Below, one piece after another: positions 12,386 through 23,119 of a DNA stretch of 64,000 nt. A model generated the notes under the pieces. That model ran no database searches, had not been told where the DNA came from, and saw only the letters and a program-made list of their open reading frames with translations. Source of the stretch: Aedes albopictus. Its lineage: Eukaryota; Arthropoda; Insecta; Diptera; Culicidae. Position 1 is the first letter of the stretch; every line of letters begins with the position of its first letter. The position numbers were made by a program, and so were the translations under genes. The stretch lies in NCBI RefSeq assembly GCF_035046485.1, contig NC_085137.1:15219346-15283345 (forward strand), in the 5' to 3' direction.

Positions 12386-12528
12386 CAGGCCCGTGCACAG
12401 AAGTGGCGCCAAGGGAGGGGTTTTTCCCAATTTCGACAAAAGGCGGATGGGCACCTAGCGTATGGAGCGTCGCTAATGGGGAGGGTTTAACAGCCCCCCC
12501 CCCTCCCCCCTCCTTGTGCACGGGCTTG
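12386..12528. mobile_element. 143-bp hAT-like MITE
   Basis: A perfect 8-bp duplication, TTCCGTAG, sits at 12378-12385 and 12529-12536. The termini are CAGGCCCGTGCACA and the complement of CAAGCCCGTGCACAAGG. A CA start and an 8-bp target duplication are hAT traits. The interior is G/C-homopolymer rich, with a C tract near 12494-12510. A second member with its own 8-bp duplication is at 41464-41584. Confidence 0.85.
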
Positions 12529-12754
12529 TTCCGTAGGCAAGTTGACTCTGGTCATACAAACGACATCGTGATGAAAGTATTTAACAGTGCAACATAGCTT
12601 CGAAGGCATCATTCTTGGCTAATTATGTTCACAATGCAATTGCTGGTGGTGCAAAGATACTTAACAACAACGTATACATGGAAAATATGTAACCGTAAAT
12701 TGAGGTCAAAATGATCCTCGGGGACGAAACTGACACTGCAAAAGCCGATTTTTT

Positions 12755-12846
12755 GATTGAAACGTGAAATCTGTGCTGCTGTATGCTGTATGCCAGTAAA
12801 ACCTGGTGTAAATCAATGTAGAACACTCAACGGTTGCAGGACTGCA
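12755..12846 (+). pseudogene. LINE ORF2 C-terminal scrap
   Basis: The translation resembles the segment around 25450-25545 (KSVLLYASETWCV followed by TQRLQ) with frameshifts. It is a short decayed piece of the C-terminal region of a non-LTR reverse-transcriptase protein, lying against minus-strand LINE sequence. Confidence 0.5.
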
Positions 12847-12849
12847 CCA

Positions 12850-13175
12850 ACAGAAGCCGGTGCGGCTGCTCTACGAATCATAATGAATGTTGCAACTATA
12901 GACAGTTCGCCCAAAACCATTACGCAGTTTCTTACCTCGTTCATCGTCGCTCTCATCAGTCTAGTGAGCTTCCTGGAGAAGCTGTTCTTGTCCATGATTT
13001 TCCATAGCTCTTTGTGGTCGATACTTTCGAACGCCGCTTTGAAGTCGATGAACCTGGTATTTGCGGCATTTTTGTAGGATTTTCCGCACGGTGAAGAGCG
13101 GCCATCACCGATAACTTCCCACAAACTCATACACTTTAGGTGAAGGACGGCGGAAGATAATTTGGGATAACACTT
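12850..13175 (-). pseudogene. LINE reverse transcriptase fragment
   Basis: The minus strand encodes FIDFKAAFESIDHKELWKIM, the motif-A region of a non-LTR retrotransposon reverse transcriptase. It is followed by RATMNEVRNCV. The frame is broken upstream. The same LINE type continues on the far side of two MITEs (13180-13863) as the linker and endonuclease pieces at 13870-14940. Confidence 0.7.
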
Positions 13176-13179
13176 TGTA

Positions 13180-13623
13180 CACAGCAAAAAATTTCTTTTG
13201 ATATCACATAATTTTCGCTGCACATCAGTCGCGTCGTAAAAGTGATGTAAAAATTACATGCTTTCCACGCAGCAAACTAGCCGCCGCAGTTTGAAAGCGG
13301 GTCTAGCAATCGTTAGAATCAGAACGATGGATGAATTATACATTAGTAAAATATTGGCATGGATTCGTACATTAATCCGTTGATTATGAGGCTTATCCCT
13401 TAGATTTTCGGCTATTTCATCGATTTAGAAGGAAGATAATGAATACGATATTGCTTCTAGGTATTTGCTGGAATGGATTTGTTGATACTTTCCGGTGCCA
13501 ACCAGGATGTGCATTGTGAGTGTGATAAATGTTGGTAAACGATGTAACCGAATGAAATTACGTTTACAAATGGATACATCGACAGAAATTACGAGCGTGG
13601 AAACTATAAAATTTTTTACTGTG
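13180..13623. mobile_element. 444-bp TA-flanked MITE, copy A
   Basis: TA at 13178-13179 and 13624-13625 flank CACAGCAAAAAATTT and its inverted partner AAATTTTTTACTGTG. The whole element is colinear with copy B at 43420-43862 (443 bp), sharing segments such as TCGCTGCACATCAGTCGCGT-like and GCTTCTAGGTAT. It is non-coding. Confidence 0.85.
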
Positions 13624-13625
13624 TA

Positions 13626-13863
13626 CACAGCTAATTGCGTTCGGTAATTTTTACCGAAATCTCAACCGCTGAGCATTCGGTAATGGATTTTTAACGAAAT
13701 TCTGTGAAATATTAACAAATTTCGGTGAAATGTTATCGTTTATCTGTCAAACTCTAACGAACTTTGGTAAAAGTTGCTACCTTTACCGATTTTTTCCTGT
13801 AAAACAAACTTAACGGTTGAGATTTCGGTAAAACATTACCGAAGTCAGTGATTCAGAATTGTG
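13626..13863. mobile_element. ~238-bp MITE, TTCGGTAAT family
   Basis: TTCGGTAATTTTTACCGAAA near the left end and its mirrored counterpart near 13825-13850 define inverted arms with AATCTCAACCGCT-type internal sequence. The left end abuts the TA of copy A. It is related to 6376-7696. Exact ends are uncertain. Confidence 0.55.
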
Positions 13864-13869
13864 ATCGCT

Positions 13870-14940
13870 CAGAAGTTCTCACACTCCAACTTGTCACCCA
13901 TCCTTACCAGCAGACTTACTGTTCTTGAGCTGGATAACATAACTGACTTTCCTCAACGTGAGAGTTGGCACGTTGTTTTTCCTTGCTGTTCTGACGTATT
14001 CATTTCTTCCGTTGCCTTGGTCCTCCTTGACAGCGCTCCCTGCACCATTCAGGTGTTCGTCGTAGTGCTTCTTCCACCCTTTGATCACCTCACGTCCGTC
14101 CGTCAAGATACTCCCGTCCTTATCCCTGCACATTTCGGCTCACGGCACGAAGTCCTTGCGGGATACGTTGAGCTTCTGGTAAAACTTCCATGTTACATTT
14201 CTTCTTACTTCGCTTCTTCCAGGCGGCACTTTTTCTCTCGGAAGAGGTAGGTCTGCTGTTTTTGCGTTCTTTTATATCGTTCCACGTTCTGCCGAGCCCC
14301 GTGCTGCAGCATGATCGCCTTCGCTGCATTCTTCTCTTCTAAAATCTCTCTGCATTCGTCATTGAATCAATCGTTCCTCCGACTCTGTTCCACATACCCA
14401 ACGGTGGTCTCAGCTGCGTTGTTGGTGGCTACTTCTATCGTACTCCAGCAGTCCTCGAAAGGGTCTTCATCGAGCTTTCCCTCGTCCGGCAACGATGTCT
14501 CGAGATTTTGCGCGTATGCGGTGGTGACATATCCTGTTATTTCAGATTATACCAAGGCGGTCCTCGGTATCGTATGCTGTTAGACACGGAGAGATTCTGG
14601 TGTTTTTTTACCATCACCAGGTAGTGGCCAGAGCCGATGTTAGTGCCACGACAGATCCTGACGTCTATAATGTCAGAGAGGTGCCGTCTGTCAATCAGGA
14701 CGTGGTCGATTTGAGATGGTGTCTACTATGGTGATCTCCAGGTGGAGCCGACCTACTGATATCTGACCTCTGTCTGGCCTACCTGAGCGTGTAGGTCTAC
14801 TATGATGATCTTGACATCGTGTATCGGCTAGGATAGCTACTTGCATTCAAGCTGCGCATTGAATGCGTCCTTGTCCTGTGCTTCCGCGGAGAGAGTTGTG
14901 CACGTTGAATATGCTGAAGTTTGGGAACCGGCCTTTGACC
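13870..14940 (-). pseudogene. LINE endonuclease and RT-linker fragment
   Basis: On the minus strand, 14133-13870 encodes DKDGSILTDGREVIKGWKKH, and the frame ends in NSKSAGKDG, typical of the region just before the reverse-transcriptase core. 14600-14930 corresponds to the apurinic-like endonuclease (a GSGHYLV-type motif). 14310-14580 is the reverse complement of DNA related to 15100-15250. Stops and frameshifts are present. Together with 12850-13175 it is one decayed minus-strand LINE interrupted by two MITEs. The clade was not resolved. Confidence 0.65.
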
Positions 14941-14945
14941 CTTAA

Positions 14946-15027
14946 ACCTCTAATACCCAACCCCGTCTTTGGGCGGGGTATAGTTTGAGCATTTTTAGAT
15001 CAAAGTAAAAAAATGGGTATTAGAGGG
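14946..15027. mobile_element. 82-bp piggyBac-like TTAA MITE
   Basis: TTAA at 14942-14945 and 15028-15031 flank ACCTCTAATACCCA and the complement of CCCTCTAATACCCA. TTAA targets with CCY-type ends match piggyBac-like elements. It is non-coding. Confidence 0.8.
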
Positions 15028-15062
15028 TTAACCATGGTAATTGCCATGTTCATCCTTTTGTT

Positions 15063-15812
15063 GAAACTGCGCCCAAAGCTCTCCGTCATCAACAATGTAT
15101 GGTACCGGCGACCACCACGGTATAATCTAGAGCGACTAAAACAACCGGATGTCGCCTCAGCATACGCGCAGAATCTCGAGGCCGCGTTGCCAGACGAGGG
15201 CGAGCTCGTTGAGGCCCCTCTAGAGGACTGCTGGAGTACAGTGAAAGCAGCCAATAACGACGCAGCCGAGCCGCAGCCAACTACGGACTACAGAAGAAGC
15301 TGCGGTCGAAAAAGATTCACCTCCGCACCAAATGCATCATGTACAAAACGCTAATAAGACCGGTGGTCCTCTACGGGCACGAGACATGGACCATGCTCGA
15401 GGAGGACCTGCAAGCACTCGGAGTTTTCGAGCAACGCGTGCTAAGGACGATCTTCGGTGGTGTGCAGGAGAACGGTGTGTGGCGGAGAAGAATGAACCAC
15501 GAGCTCGCTGCACTTTACGGCGAACCCAGCATCCAGAAGGTGACCAAAGCCGGAAGTATATGGTGGGCAGGGCACGTTGCAAGAATGCCGGACAATAACC
15601 TTGCAAAGTTGTTTGCTGCTGATCTGGTTGGCACAAGAAGGCGTGGAGCGCAGAGAGCAGGATGGGCGGACCAGGTGGAGCGTGACCTGGCGAGCATTGG
15701 GCGCGACCGAGGATGGAGAGCGGCAGCCACAAACCGAGTATTGTGGCGTACTATTGTTTATTATGTCTTGTCTTAAATGTAATGTTGAACAAATAAATGT
15801 ATGTATGTATGT
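15063..15812 (+). pseudogene. internally deleted LINE with 11-bp TSD
   Basis: The direct repeat ATCCTTTTGTT at 15052-15062 and 15813-15823 brackets the insert, which ends in an (ATGT)n tail. The translation starts in the endonuclease-RT linker and then jumps, at about 15300, to the C-terminal region (TLIRPVVLYGHETWTM, a WWAGHVARM motif and an R-rich tail, open at 15339-15776). The catalytic RT core is missing. It is therefore a non-autonomous deletion derivative, or one formed during retroposition. It is related to the minus-strand LINE at 12.8-14.9 kb. Confidence 0.75.
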
Positions 15813-15904
15813 ATCCTTTTGTTCATTAACCGTCATCAACCGATCACGCGCTTTTACATATCGCCCAACACTATTCAAAGATTTCTCCAGAAGTTCCAGA
15901 AGCC

Positions 15905-16660
15905 AATGCTTTGTTACGAGTGCAGATCTGAAGGCCTTAACCATATAATGTTAAAAAAGGATGCTTCAGATATCACTGATGTACTGGAAATTTGTTTCCC
16001 ACGACTTGTATTATATGTATGAATCAAATGAGATAAATGCTGATATTAGTGCACTTGATAGATCATTACAAATGAAAACCGTATATTTTAGCTTCAGAAT
16101 GGTTTGGATGATCTATAACAGCTTGAAGTTATATGATATACGGTTAAACGTATCATCTATGTCTACTAAAACACACTACACCAAATTTTGAACGTTGAGG
16201 ATGATTTGTTACGAGTGTAGATCTGAAGGTCTTAACCACATAATACTGAAAGGTGACCTGAGATATTCCTGATGCTCTGGAAACTTCTCTCCCATGGCTT
16301 GCACTATGGGTATGAATCAAATGAGCAAATTCTGATGTTTGTACCATTTAAAATTCAAACCATATTTCTCAACTTCAGAATAGTTCGGATGATGTGTATA
16401 CAAATATCATATGATTCAACTGAATTTCTAAGACTTCCAAAAAGCACTATACCAAGTTTGAAATGCATCCGATGCGTTATTATGAGTGTAGATATAAATG
16501 CCTTAACTCCAGAATGATTTGTATGGCCTAAGGTATCACCATTGATGTGCAGTTGATCTCTCATACTCTGATCTGCATGTATAGATCTAATGATATCAGT
16601 TCTGACATGCATACATTTGTTTGATATACTATTACAGGTAAAGGCCTTACAATCAGACCT
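15905..16660 (+). repeat. diverged ~290-bp tandem repeat
   Basis: Segments beginning GTTACGAGTGTAGATCTGAA, each followed by CTTAACCATATAAT, TCACTGATG and TATGAATCAAATGAG, recur near 15913, 16208 and 16480, so the period is about 275-296 bp. No coding potential is apparent. Confidence 0.6.
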
Positions 16661-17215
16661 CCAGAGCTATTTTAAGTTGCCTAGAACATCACCAGGTCAT
16701 GACTACCATCATTTCATGTTTTAAAATGTATATTGAAATGTAATTCATGAAGTTCAAGTGTTTGTACAACTATTTGTATTCAGTAGACAAAATTCAAAAC
16801 TTCTGGACGTTTTGGATAACCTGGAGATCCATGTTACAGCTGTAAATGGACATAAGACATTTCTATCTTACAGCCCCAGCCCAAACATGCATATGATAGC
16901 ACAACTAATCCCCTTGATAAAAACATTTTGGTTATGAAAATCCACCCACAGGGTAAACAGTTATAAGTAAAACTATGCAAAAAAGTTGTTCACATCCTCT
17001 AAGGGTTTGAAGGTCAATATTTGTATGCACCGATTTGCAAGTATTCTTGGAGATATTTTCAAAACCACAAATTGATGAAGAATAGTTGTGCTCAGCAGGA
17101 ACAATGATACGATTAATTAGAATACGTAATGCTGTGATAAAACTATCATAAAAACAAATAAAAACAAATAGAATCAAGATTGTTACTTGGGTGGAAGAAC
17201 CCTCAGTTAATGTTC
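16661..17215. other. unassigned AT-rich DNA
   Basis: No gene, RNA or transposon terminus was recognised. Confidence 0.35.
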
Positions 17216-18285
17216 ATGGAGGAATCCCGGAAAGTTTTTCTGTATAAATCTTTGAATAAACACCGTTAAAAATCTCAGAAGAAACTGTTGGAGGAATGAA
17301 GTAAACAATAATTAGCTCCTGGATGAGTCTCAGAAGGTGTTCCTGGAGGAATCACTGCAACAACTCCTGGATGAATTTAAGAAAGAATTCCAGCACTTCT
17401 AGGGGAATCTCTAAATGAATCGCAGAAGGAGCTCTTCAACGAATCTCAGATGAAAATTATGTAGGAAACTTGGGATTTCCAAAGAACTTCTTTCTGGGAT
17501 TTCTCAAGAAGTTTCTTTCAGAATTCTCTTCTTAAGGATTTCTCCTGGAGTTCCTTGTGAGATTCTTCCAAGAGCTCTTTCTGATATTTTTCCAGGAGTT
17601 TCTTCTGTGACTTCTCTAGAAGCTCCTTCTGGTATTCCTCGAGAAGCTCCTTTTGGGATAATGAGATTCCTTCAGGAGTTCAGCCCAAAATTTCGCTAGG
17701 AGTTCTTCTAGGATCTCTTCATAAGTTTTTCCCCAGGTTTTCTTCCAGGATTTTCTTCAGCGATTCCATAAACAGTTCCTTCTGAGATTCCTTCCGAGAT
17801 TTCATCAGGATTTTTTTTCGGAATTCTTTCAAGAGTTCTAAAAAACCCTCCAGGAGTTTCGTCTGGATTTTTTCCAGGAATTATTTCTGTGACTCATCCA
17901 CGAAATCTTTCCGGGATTCTCACTCTCATTCACAGATGTTTACGGATATTCTCACTTTGGAACGTTTTTGTTTCGTTTGAATCCGTTTGCTATTAGATTT
18001 ACTGGTATGAACGGGAATGTAAACGTTTTACGTTTCAAAGGGTTTTCAATCGTAAATAATAACGAAGGTGTCTTTCTAAGATTCGTTCCCTTTGAGATTC
18101 ATCCAGGAAGTGTTTATGGAATTTCTTCAAGAGTTTTTTCTTGGGATTCATTGCTAGATAGCTTTTGGCGTTCATTCTGTGATTTCTCTAGAAGGTCCTT
18201 CTCGGATTTCTTCCAGAATACATTCTGGCGCTTATCCAGAAAAACCTTCCGAGAAGCCCTTGCAGAATTCCTTTTTTTTTTTTCA
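17216..18285. repeat. degenerate 12-bp array with strand flip near 17470
   Basis: The left part (17216-17470) carries GGAGGAATCACTGG-type purine-rich units. From about 17470 the units switch to the complementary orientation (CCAGGAGTTTCTTC). The period is about 12 bp, which keeps frames open by chance. The array ends at a poly-T run immediately before LINE reverse-transcriptase sequence at 18290. Confidence 0.7.
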
Positions 18286-18569
18286 GAATTATGACAAAGC
18301 TTTTGACCGTCTCAACCACGAAAATATGCGGGGAGCCCTCGGGCGCAACGGCTTTCCTAAGAAAATCATCGGCCTCATTGAAGCACAGTACAGGACATTT
18401 TCGTGTAAAGTACTGCGCAACGGTCTCTTGCCCAACCCCATCCGGGTAGTCGCTGGAGTGAGGAAAGGACGTTAACTATCACCGCAACTGTTCTTCATCG
18501 TAATCTACGAAATCCTGGTAGGTGTGATCGATCGTGAACCAAATCTTGGGTTGCTGTGGCAGCCCATTA

Positions 18570-19487
18570 GGGGAACTGGGGGTAAGACGCCCACGTTAAG
18601 GAAGAGTCCAATTTTAATCACGAAACACTTTATAATACACATTTTTTTGGCACTAACATGAAGCACCAACATGTTACCTTCCAAATGGAAGAAACCATTT
18701 ATGTTTTACTACTAAAAAATTCAAACTTGAAAAAAAAATGATTTTCAGAATTTTAGTTTTGATGCGGGGTAAAACGCGCCACTAGCCACAGCTGACGCCA
18801 GGATGCCAAATTGTGTACATATACTTGCGCGCCTGGTTTATTGTCAACTGTTATTGCTCGTGAAGGGTATACAGTCATTACATAATTATGGATCACCTGT
18901 AATTATGGGTCAATTCCATGTAAACGTCATAGTGAGCTGTTTTATCAATAATTACTACAAAATGACGCATGGCTTTGTGATTAGTGAGCTTATTGATAGT
19001 AAAAATGTGCTGTTGCTTGATTCCAACTAGTGTTCTACATAATTTGGGCGAGAATTTGGATCTAAATGGTTATTTTAATGTAAATAACTAGGGGTGGGCA
19101 TTTTACCCCACACATACCTCAGAAGTTTGGATCCTTGTAAAAAAGTTGTAAGGGTCAAATTCGATACTTTTTCCGCTTGGTACACAAACAATGGGAGTGT
19201 GCAAAACAGTTTGTGGGGATAGCGAGAAAAAATTCTTTTAAATGATGTAAAAAAGTGCAAACATTTGACAGGGTAAAATTACATCAAAAGTAAAGTAAGA
19301 AAGATTTTCTTTTTTCGAAGTTTTTGTACATTTTTTTTAGTAAAAATATGTAAACTCAAATGTTAAGAAGCATTTTTATTCTTATTTTAGCGATTGCAAT
19401 TGAAAAAAGTACTGAAAAAAAAACGTGGTTTGCCTAAAACAAGGGTGGCGCAACTTGCCCCTATGGGCGTTATGGCCGCAATTCCCC
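18570..19487. mobile_element. 918-bp TA-flanked MITE
   Basis: TA at 18568-18569 and 19488-19489 flank GGGGAACTGGGGGTAAGACG and the complement of GGGGAATTGCGG. Removing one TA plus the element makes the LINE reading frame contiguous across the site, which supports these limits. There is no transposase; the interior is AT-rich. Confidence 0.8.
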
Positions 19488-19763
19488 TACCATGCAGCAC
19501 CTAAATGAATTCAAACTGGCTGATGGCGTTGCTCTATTAGCGAGAAGGCGCTCTGATATGTATAGTATAGTCAGCTCGATGATCTTGCCAATCACTCCTC
19601 AGCGGCAGGTCTTACCATCAACGTCAACAAGACCAAATCGTTGGGTGTAAACACGATCAACCCTTCCAGTTTTACGGTAGCTGGGCAATCAGTGGAGAAT
19701 GTTGAAAGCTTCCGACACCGCTCAAACGTCAAATTTCGTGTGAGAGTAAGCAGGCCAGTATAA

Positions 19764-20894
19764 CAGTTGACAGTCGCTACTCGCAGCGTTCGGACGTATT
19801 CAGAACCTCTTTCGTGCTCCGTACCGGTAAAAATGAGTGGTGTTAGACAAAACACACTGGTGGTAGATTTTGGTGTGCTTCCGTCGCGTCCAGATGTTGG
19901 GAAAGTCCAGCAATTCCTGGAACACGAAATGAAGTTAAATCTCCTGGATGTCAAGAGCGTCCAATTTCATAACACCCGTAAATGCGTGTTTATTGAAATG
20001 GTGGACGGTAACACAGCGCAACGCTATGAACGCGCCCACAATATCAAACGAGTCTTTGTTTGTAAGGGCAAACCGTTCAAAATCCCCGTGTATGTGGATA
20101 GCGAGGCTGTGAGTGTCCGAGTGCATGATCTGCCTCCGTCCGTACCACATACAACAGTTGCAGACTTCATGAAGCGGTTCGGCGATGTACTTTCGATACA
20201 AAGCGAACGTTGGAGGCATTATTTTTCGGGATTACCGAACGGAGTGCGAGTGCTACAGATGAGGATTAAGCATCCCATTCCCTCATTTCTGACGATCGCC
20301 AATGAGGTTTGCTTCGTGGATCACCCGAATCAAATTCGAACCTGTAGGCGGTGTTGCCGACCAGTGCACCCGAAACAGAAATGAGCCGATATGACGATTT
20401 CCGAAAACGACAACACCATCACGATGACATCAGCAGCAGAAGCAGCGAACATTGAGATAATTACAAACGAGCAAACGTTCAGTAAGGATGACTTCCCACC
20501 GCTTCATATTGAACAACAACCAACCAAAGCTACCCCAGCCACTTTCATCGTGACTTCTATTGCATCTACCGTCGCCGCATCGCAAGCAGAAGTACTACAC
20601 AACGACAACACGATCGAGATCGACGACGACGAAGATGATGACACCGCCGCCGCCGCTGGTGACGACGACAATGACGACGACGGGAACGGCAGTTCTTCTC
20701 CATACGAGGCCAACGAAGGCACCAACAAGTGACGACTGTCATCGAAACGAGGGAAAGAAAAGAAGATTTGTGCTGATGTGGGATCACAGAGTGGCTGTGA
20801 TTCCGTTGTTCCCCATTCTTATATGAGAACTAGGAGTAATCGGTCCCGTTAAGCCTTCGTGCGCATGGACCTAATAAAAAAAAAAAAAAAAAAA
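19764..20894 (+). mobile_element. ORF1-only non-autonomous LINE
   Basis: The direct repeat GGCCAGTATAA at 19753-19763 and 20895-20905 brackets a 1.13-kb insert ending in a 20-A tail. It holds a short 5' leader, an ORF1-like frame and a 3' end, but no endonuclease or reverse transcriptase. That layout is a retroposed ORF1-only element, parallel to mammalian HAL1. It inserted into the LINE ORF2 copy at 18290-25850. Confidence 0.8.
19833..20384 (+). pseudogene. LINE ORF1 nucleic-acid-binding protein, nonsense in zinc knuckle
   Basis: The frame from the ATG at 19833 reads MSGVRQNTLVVDFGVLP and ends at TCRRCCRPVHPKQK. The end matches the start of a CCHC knuckle (C-x2-C, then H). The next codon is TGA at 20382, where the last cysteine would be expected; a TGC to TGA change is inferred. 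The same frame class reopens at 20391-20732 with an acidic Asp-rich tail (run of D/E near residues 75-95). ORF1 proteins of this kind coat LINE RNA in the cytoplasm. It is not functional in this copy beyond the nonsense codon. Confidence 0.65.
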
Positions 20895-21489
20895 GGCCAG
20901 TATAAATTCGTGCAGTGATCCATATCTTGGTACCATTGGCGTATCTAGGATTTTTTCCTAGGGGGTGCCTAGGGGTTGCCAGTTTCAGTGGCTTCCAGGT
21001 TGTTTTTTTTTTTTGTAAAAGGAAATACCGATCCACCCTCAATTTCTTAGTATAATGATTACTGCGTTGCAGTTCCCCGCCATGTAAGGTTTGAAAACTT
21101 GATACCTTGATTGCGTATAATACATGGAATTTTTATTTTCAGTTTGAGCTTAGCAATCATCAATTCCATTGTTTTATGGATTGAAAACAGTCAGGCCCGT
21201 GAGAATACATTTTCACATAGACAATTTTGACTTGATAATCCTGAGTTCCGTTCTGAAGCTTTACGAACATATTATCAATCCATTTGAAACCCAGAATTTG
21301 GTGCGCACGAATCTCGATTTTTCTATTCGGGAGTCTGATGCTCACATTAAATCCCGATTTCGTATGGACTGATAATATATTTGGCTATATAAAGCTAAAA
21401 TTCTGACTTACTTAAAACCAACATTGTAATAATAACTTAATAAGTCAAAAGTTTGACTTCGTACATTTTGAATAATCAAGTCCGCTATG

Positions 21490-22650
21490 TACGTATGGTA
21501 CAAGAAATTTGTGCTTTCGGCAAAACATTGTTTCGGCAATTTATTTAAGAATTCATTAGGTAATATGTTTGGACTTTGAAACTAACACCTTTCACGCATC
21601 CTTTGAAAATTTCATTGGGAAATTTCTTCGGCAATTCCATTAGGATTTTAGTTGGCTTTTTATTTCATTGCAAATCCTTTGAAATGTTTTCTCGGGATTT
21701 TCTTCGCCAATTTTTTAGTAGTATTTGAAGCATTGTTTTGTTAATGTCAGTAATACTATTGAGGTGTACTTTTTAAAATTCTCCAATTACTCTTCAGGCA
21801 ATTGCTTTGGGGATTCTTATAGTGAAGCCTTTGGTAATTCATTCTACAATGACTCTGGGAACTTCCTCACATTATCTTTTTTTAGAAATGTCTTCATTTA
21901 ACTTTTTTTTTTATTTTCGGCGATTTATTGTACTCATTATTATCTATGCTATTCGGTATTCCTTCGAAAACTCCTTCGGAAATTTGTTTATAAATCGCTT
22001 CTATAATATTAATGAAAATTGTTTGAACAATTTCTTCTAGATTTATTCATTATTTATGTAAGGAATTCCAGCAGTAGATTATTTCGGAATGCCTTCGGTA
22101 AATCCGATGTTGCTTGCATTGAACATTTATTTGGTAATTTCATCCGAAGGAATATTTTGGGAACTTCTTTGGTAACTCCTTTGGAAATGGATTCGACAAA
22201 TTTCTTAAAGATTTCCTTCGGGAATTTATTTGAAAAAAATCTTTGGCGGTACTTTAAAAATTCTGTCACGGCGATTCTATGGCAATTACTTTTGGAATTC
22301 TTTTTAAATTTTCTTAAGAAATTCCTTTGATGATCTCGGATTTTTTTTAGAATTTCTTTGATTTTTTTTGTGAATGTTTGTGGAAATTTTTATAGAATAT
22401 ATTTGAGCAATTTATTTTGAGAATGTATCCGGCCAATTTAAAGAAAAAGACTTCATATTTTCTTCAGGAATTCATCTGGTAATTCTTATATGAATTCTTT
22501 GGAAACTACTTTGGAAATTCTAGGGTAATTTTAAAAGCAAATTTTCCAGCAATTTCTTTGTGAAATTGTAAGGAAGTTTTTTTGTGAATTTTATAGAATT
22601 TTCTTTGAGCAAGTCGAGTTGAGGATTTTTGAATTTCCAGTTCAGCAATT
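21490..22650 (-). repeat. 12-bp array, left arm inside the 4.4-kb element
   Basis: The units are TTYGGNAATTYC and TTTGGAAATTTC at roughly 12-bp spacing. The orientation flips near 22660. Confidence 0.65.
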
Positions 22651-22873
22651 TTCGGAAGCAATGAATATAAATACTATTAAATCAAAAAGAAATTGCCTGA
22701 GAAATTTTCAAAATAACTGAGAAAGAAATTATTGAAATAGTTTTAGAGAAATAGCCATTGAAATATAGCAAAATAAATCCAAAGATATTGCTAATCAAAT
22801 TCCAATGAAAGTACCGCACTAATTTTCAACCAAAAAAAAAAAGTTATGCCGAAAAAAACCCTCAAATAAATGG

Positions 22874-23004
22874 CCTTACTGCGGTCTAGCGAATACGGAC
22901 TCGTGGGTTCGAATTCACCAGAATTTTTTTTCACAAATTCACCTCTCAATTAATCAATTAGCAATATTCTGTGCCCTCTAATTAATTACAAGTTTTCCCC
23001 GTAC
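22874..23004 (+). repeat. truncated tRNA-derived SINE
   Basis: TCTAGCGAATACGGACTCGT is followed by a B-box-like GGGTTCGAATTC and then a tail with CAATTAGCAATATTC. It matches the SINE pair at 62245-62600. The A box is missing, so the copy is 5' truncated. Confidence 0.65.
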
Positions 23005-23119
23005 ATTCCTATAGGATTTCACAAGAGATTTCTCTAGTAATACCTCCTATGATTTCTCTCCTACTATTCCTGAAATGTGTTTAGGGATTCCTCTAGAGAT
23101 TTCTATTGGGATTCAACTG

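Noticed and set aside
15337..15944. 131- and 167-codon minus-strand frames
   Set aside because: They are shadows of the LINE C-terminal coding region at 15339-15776.
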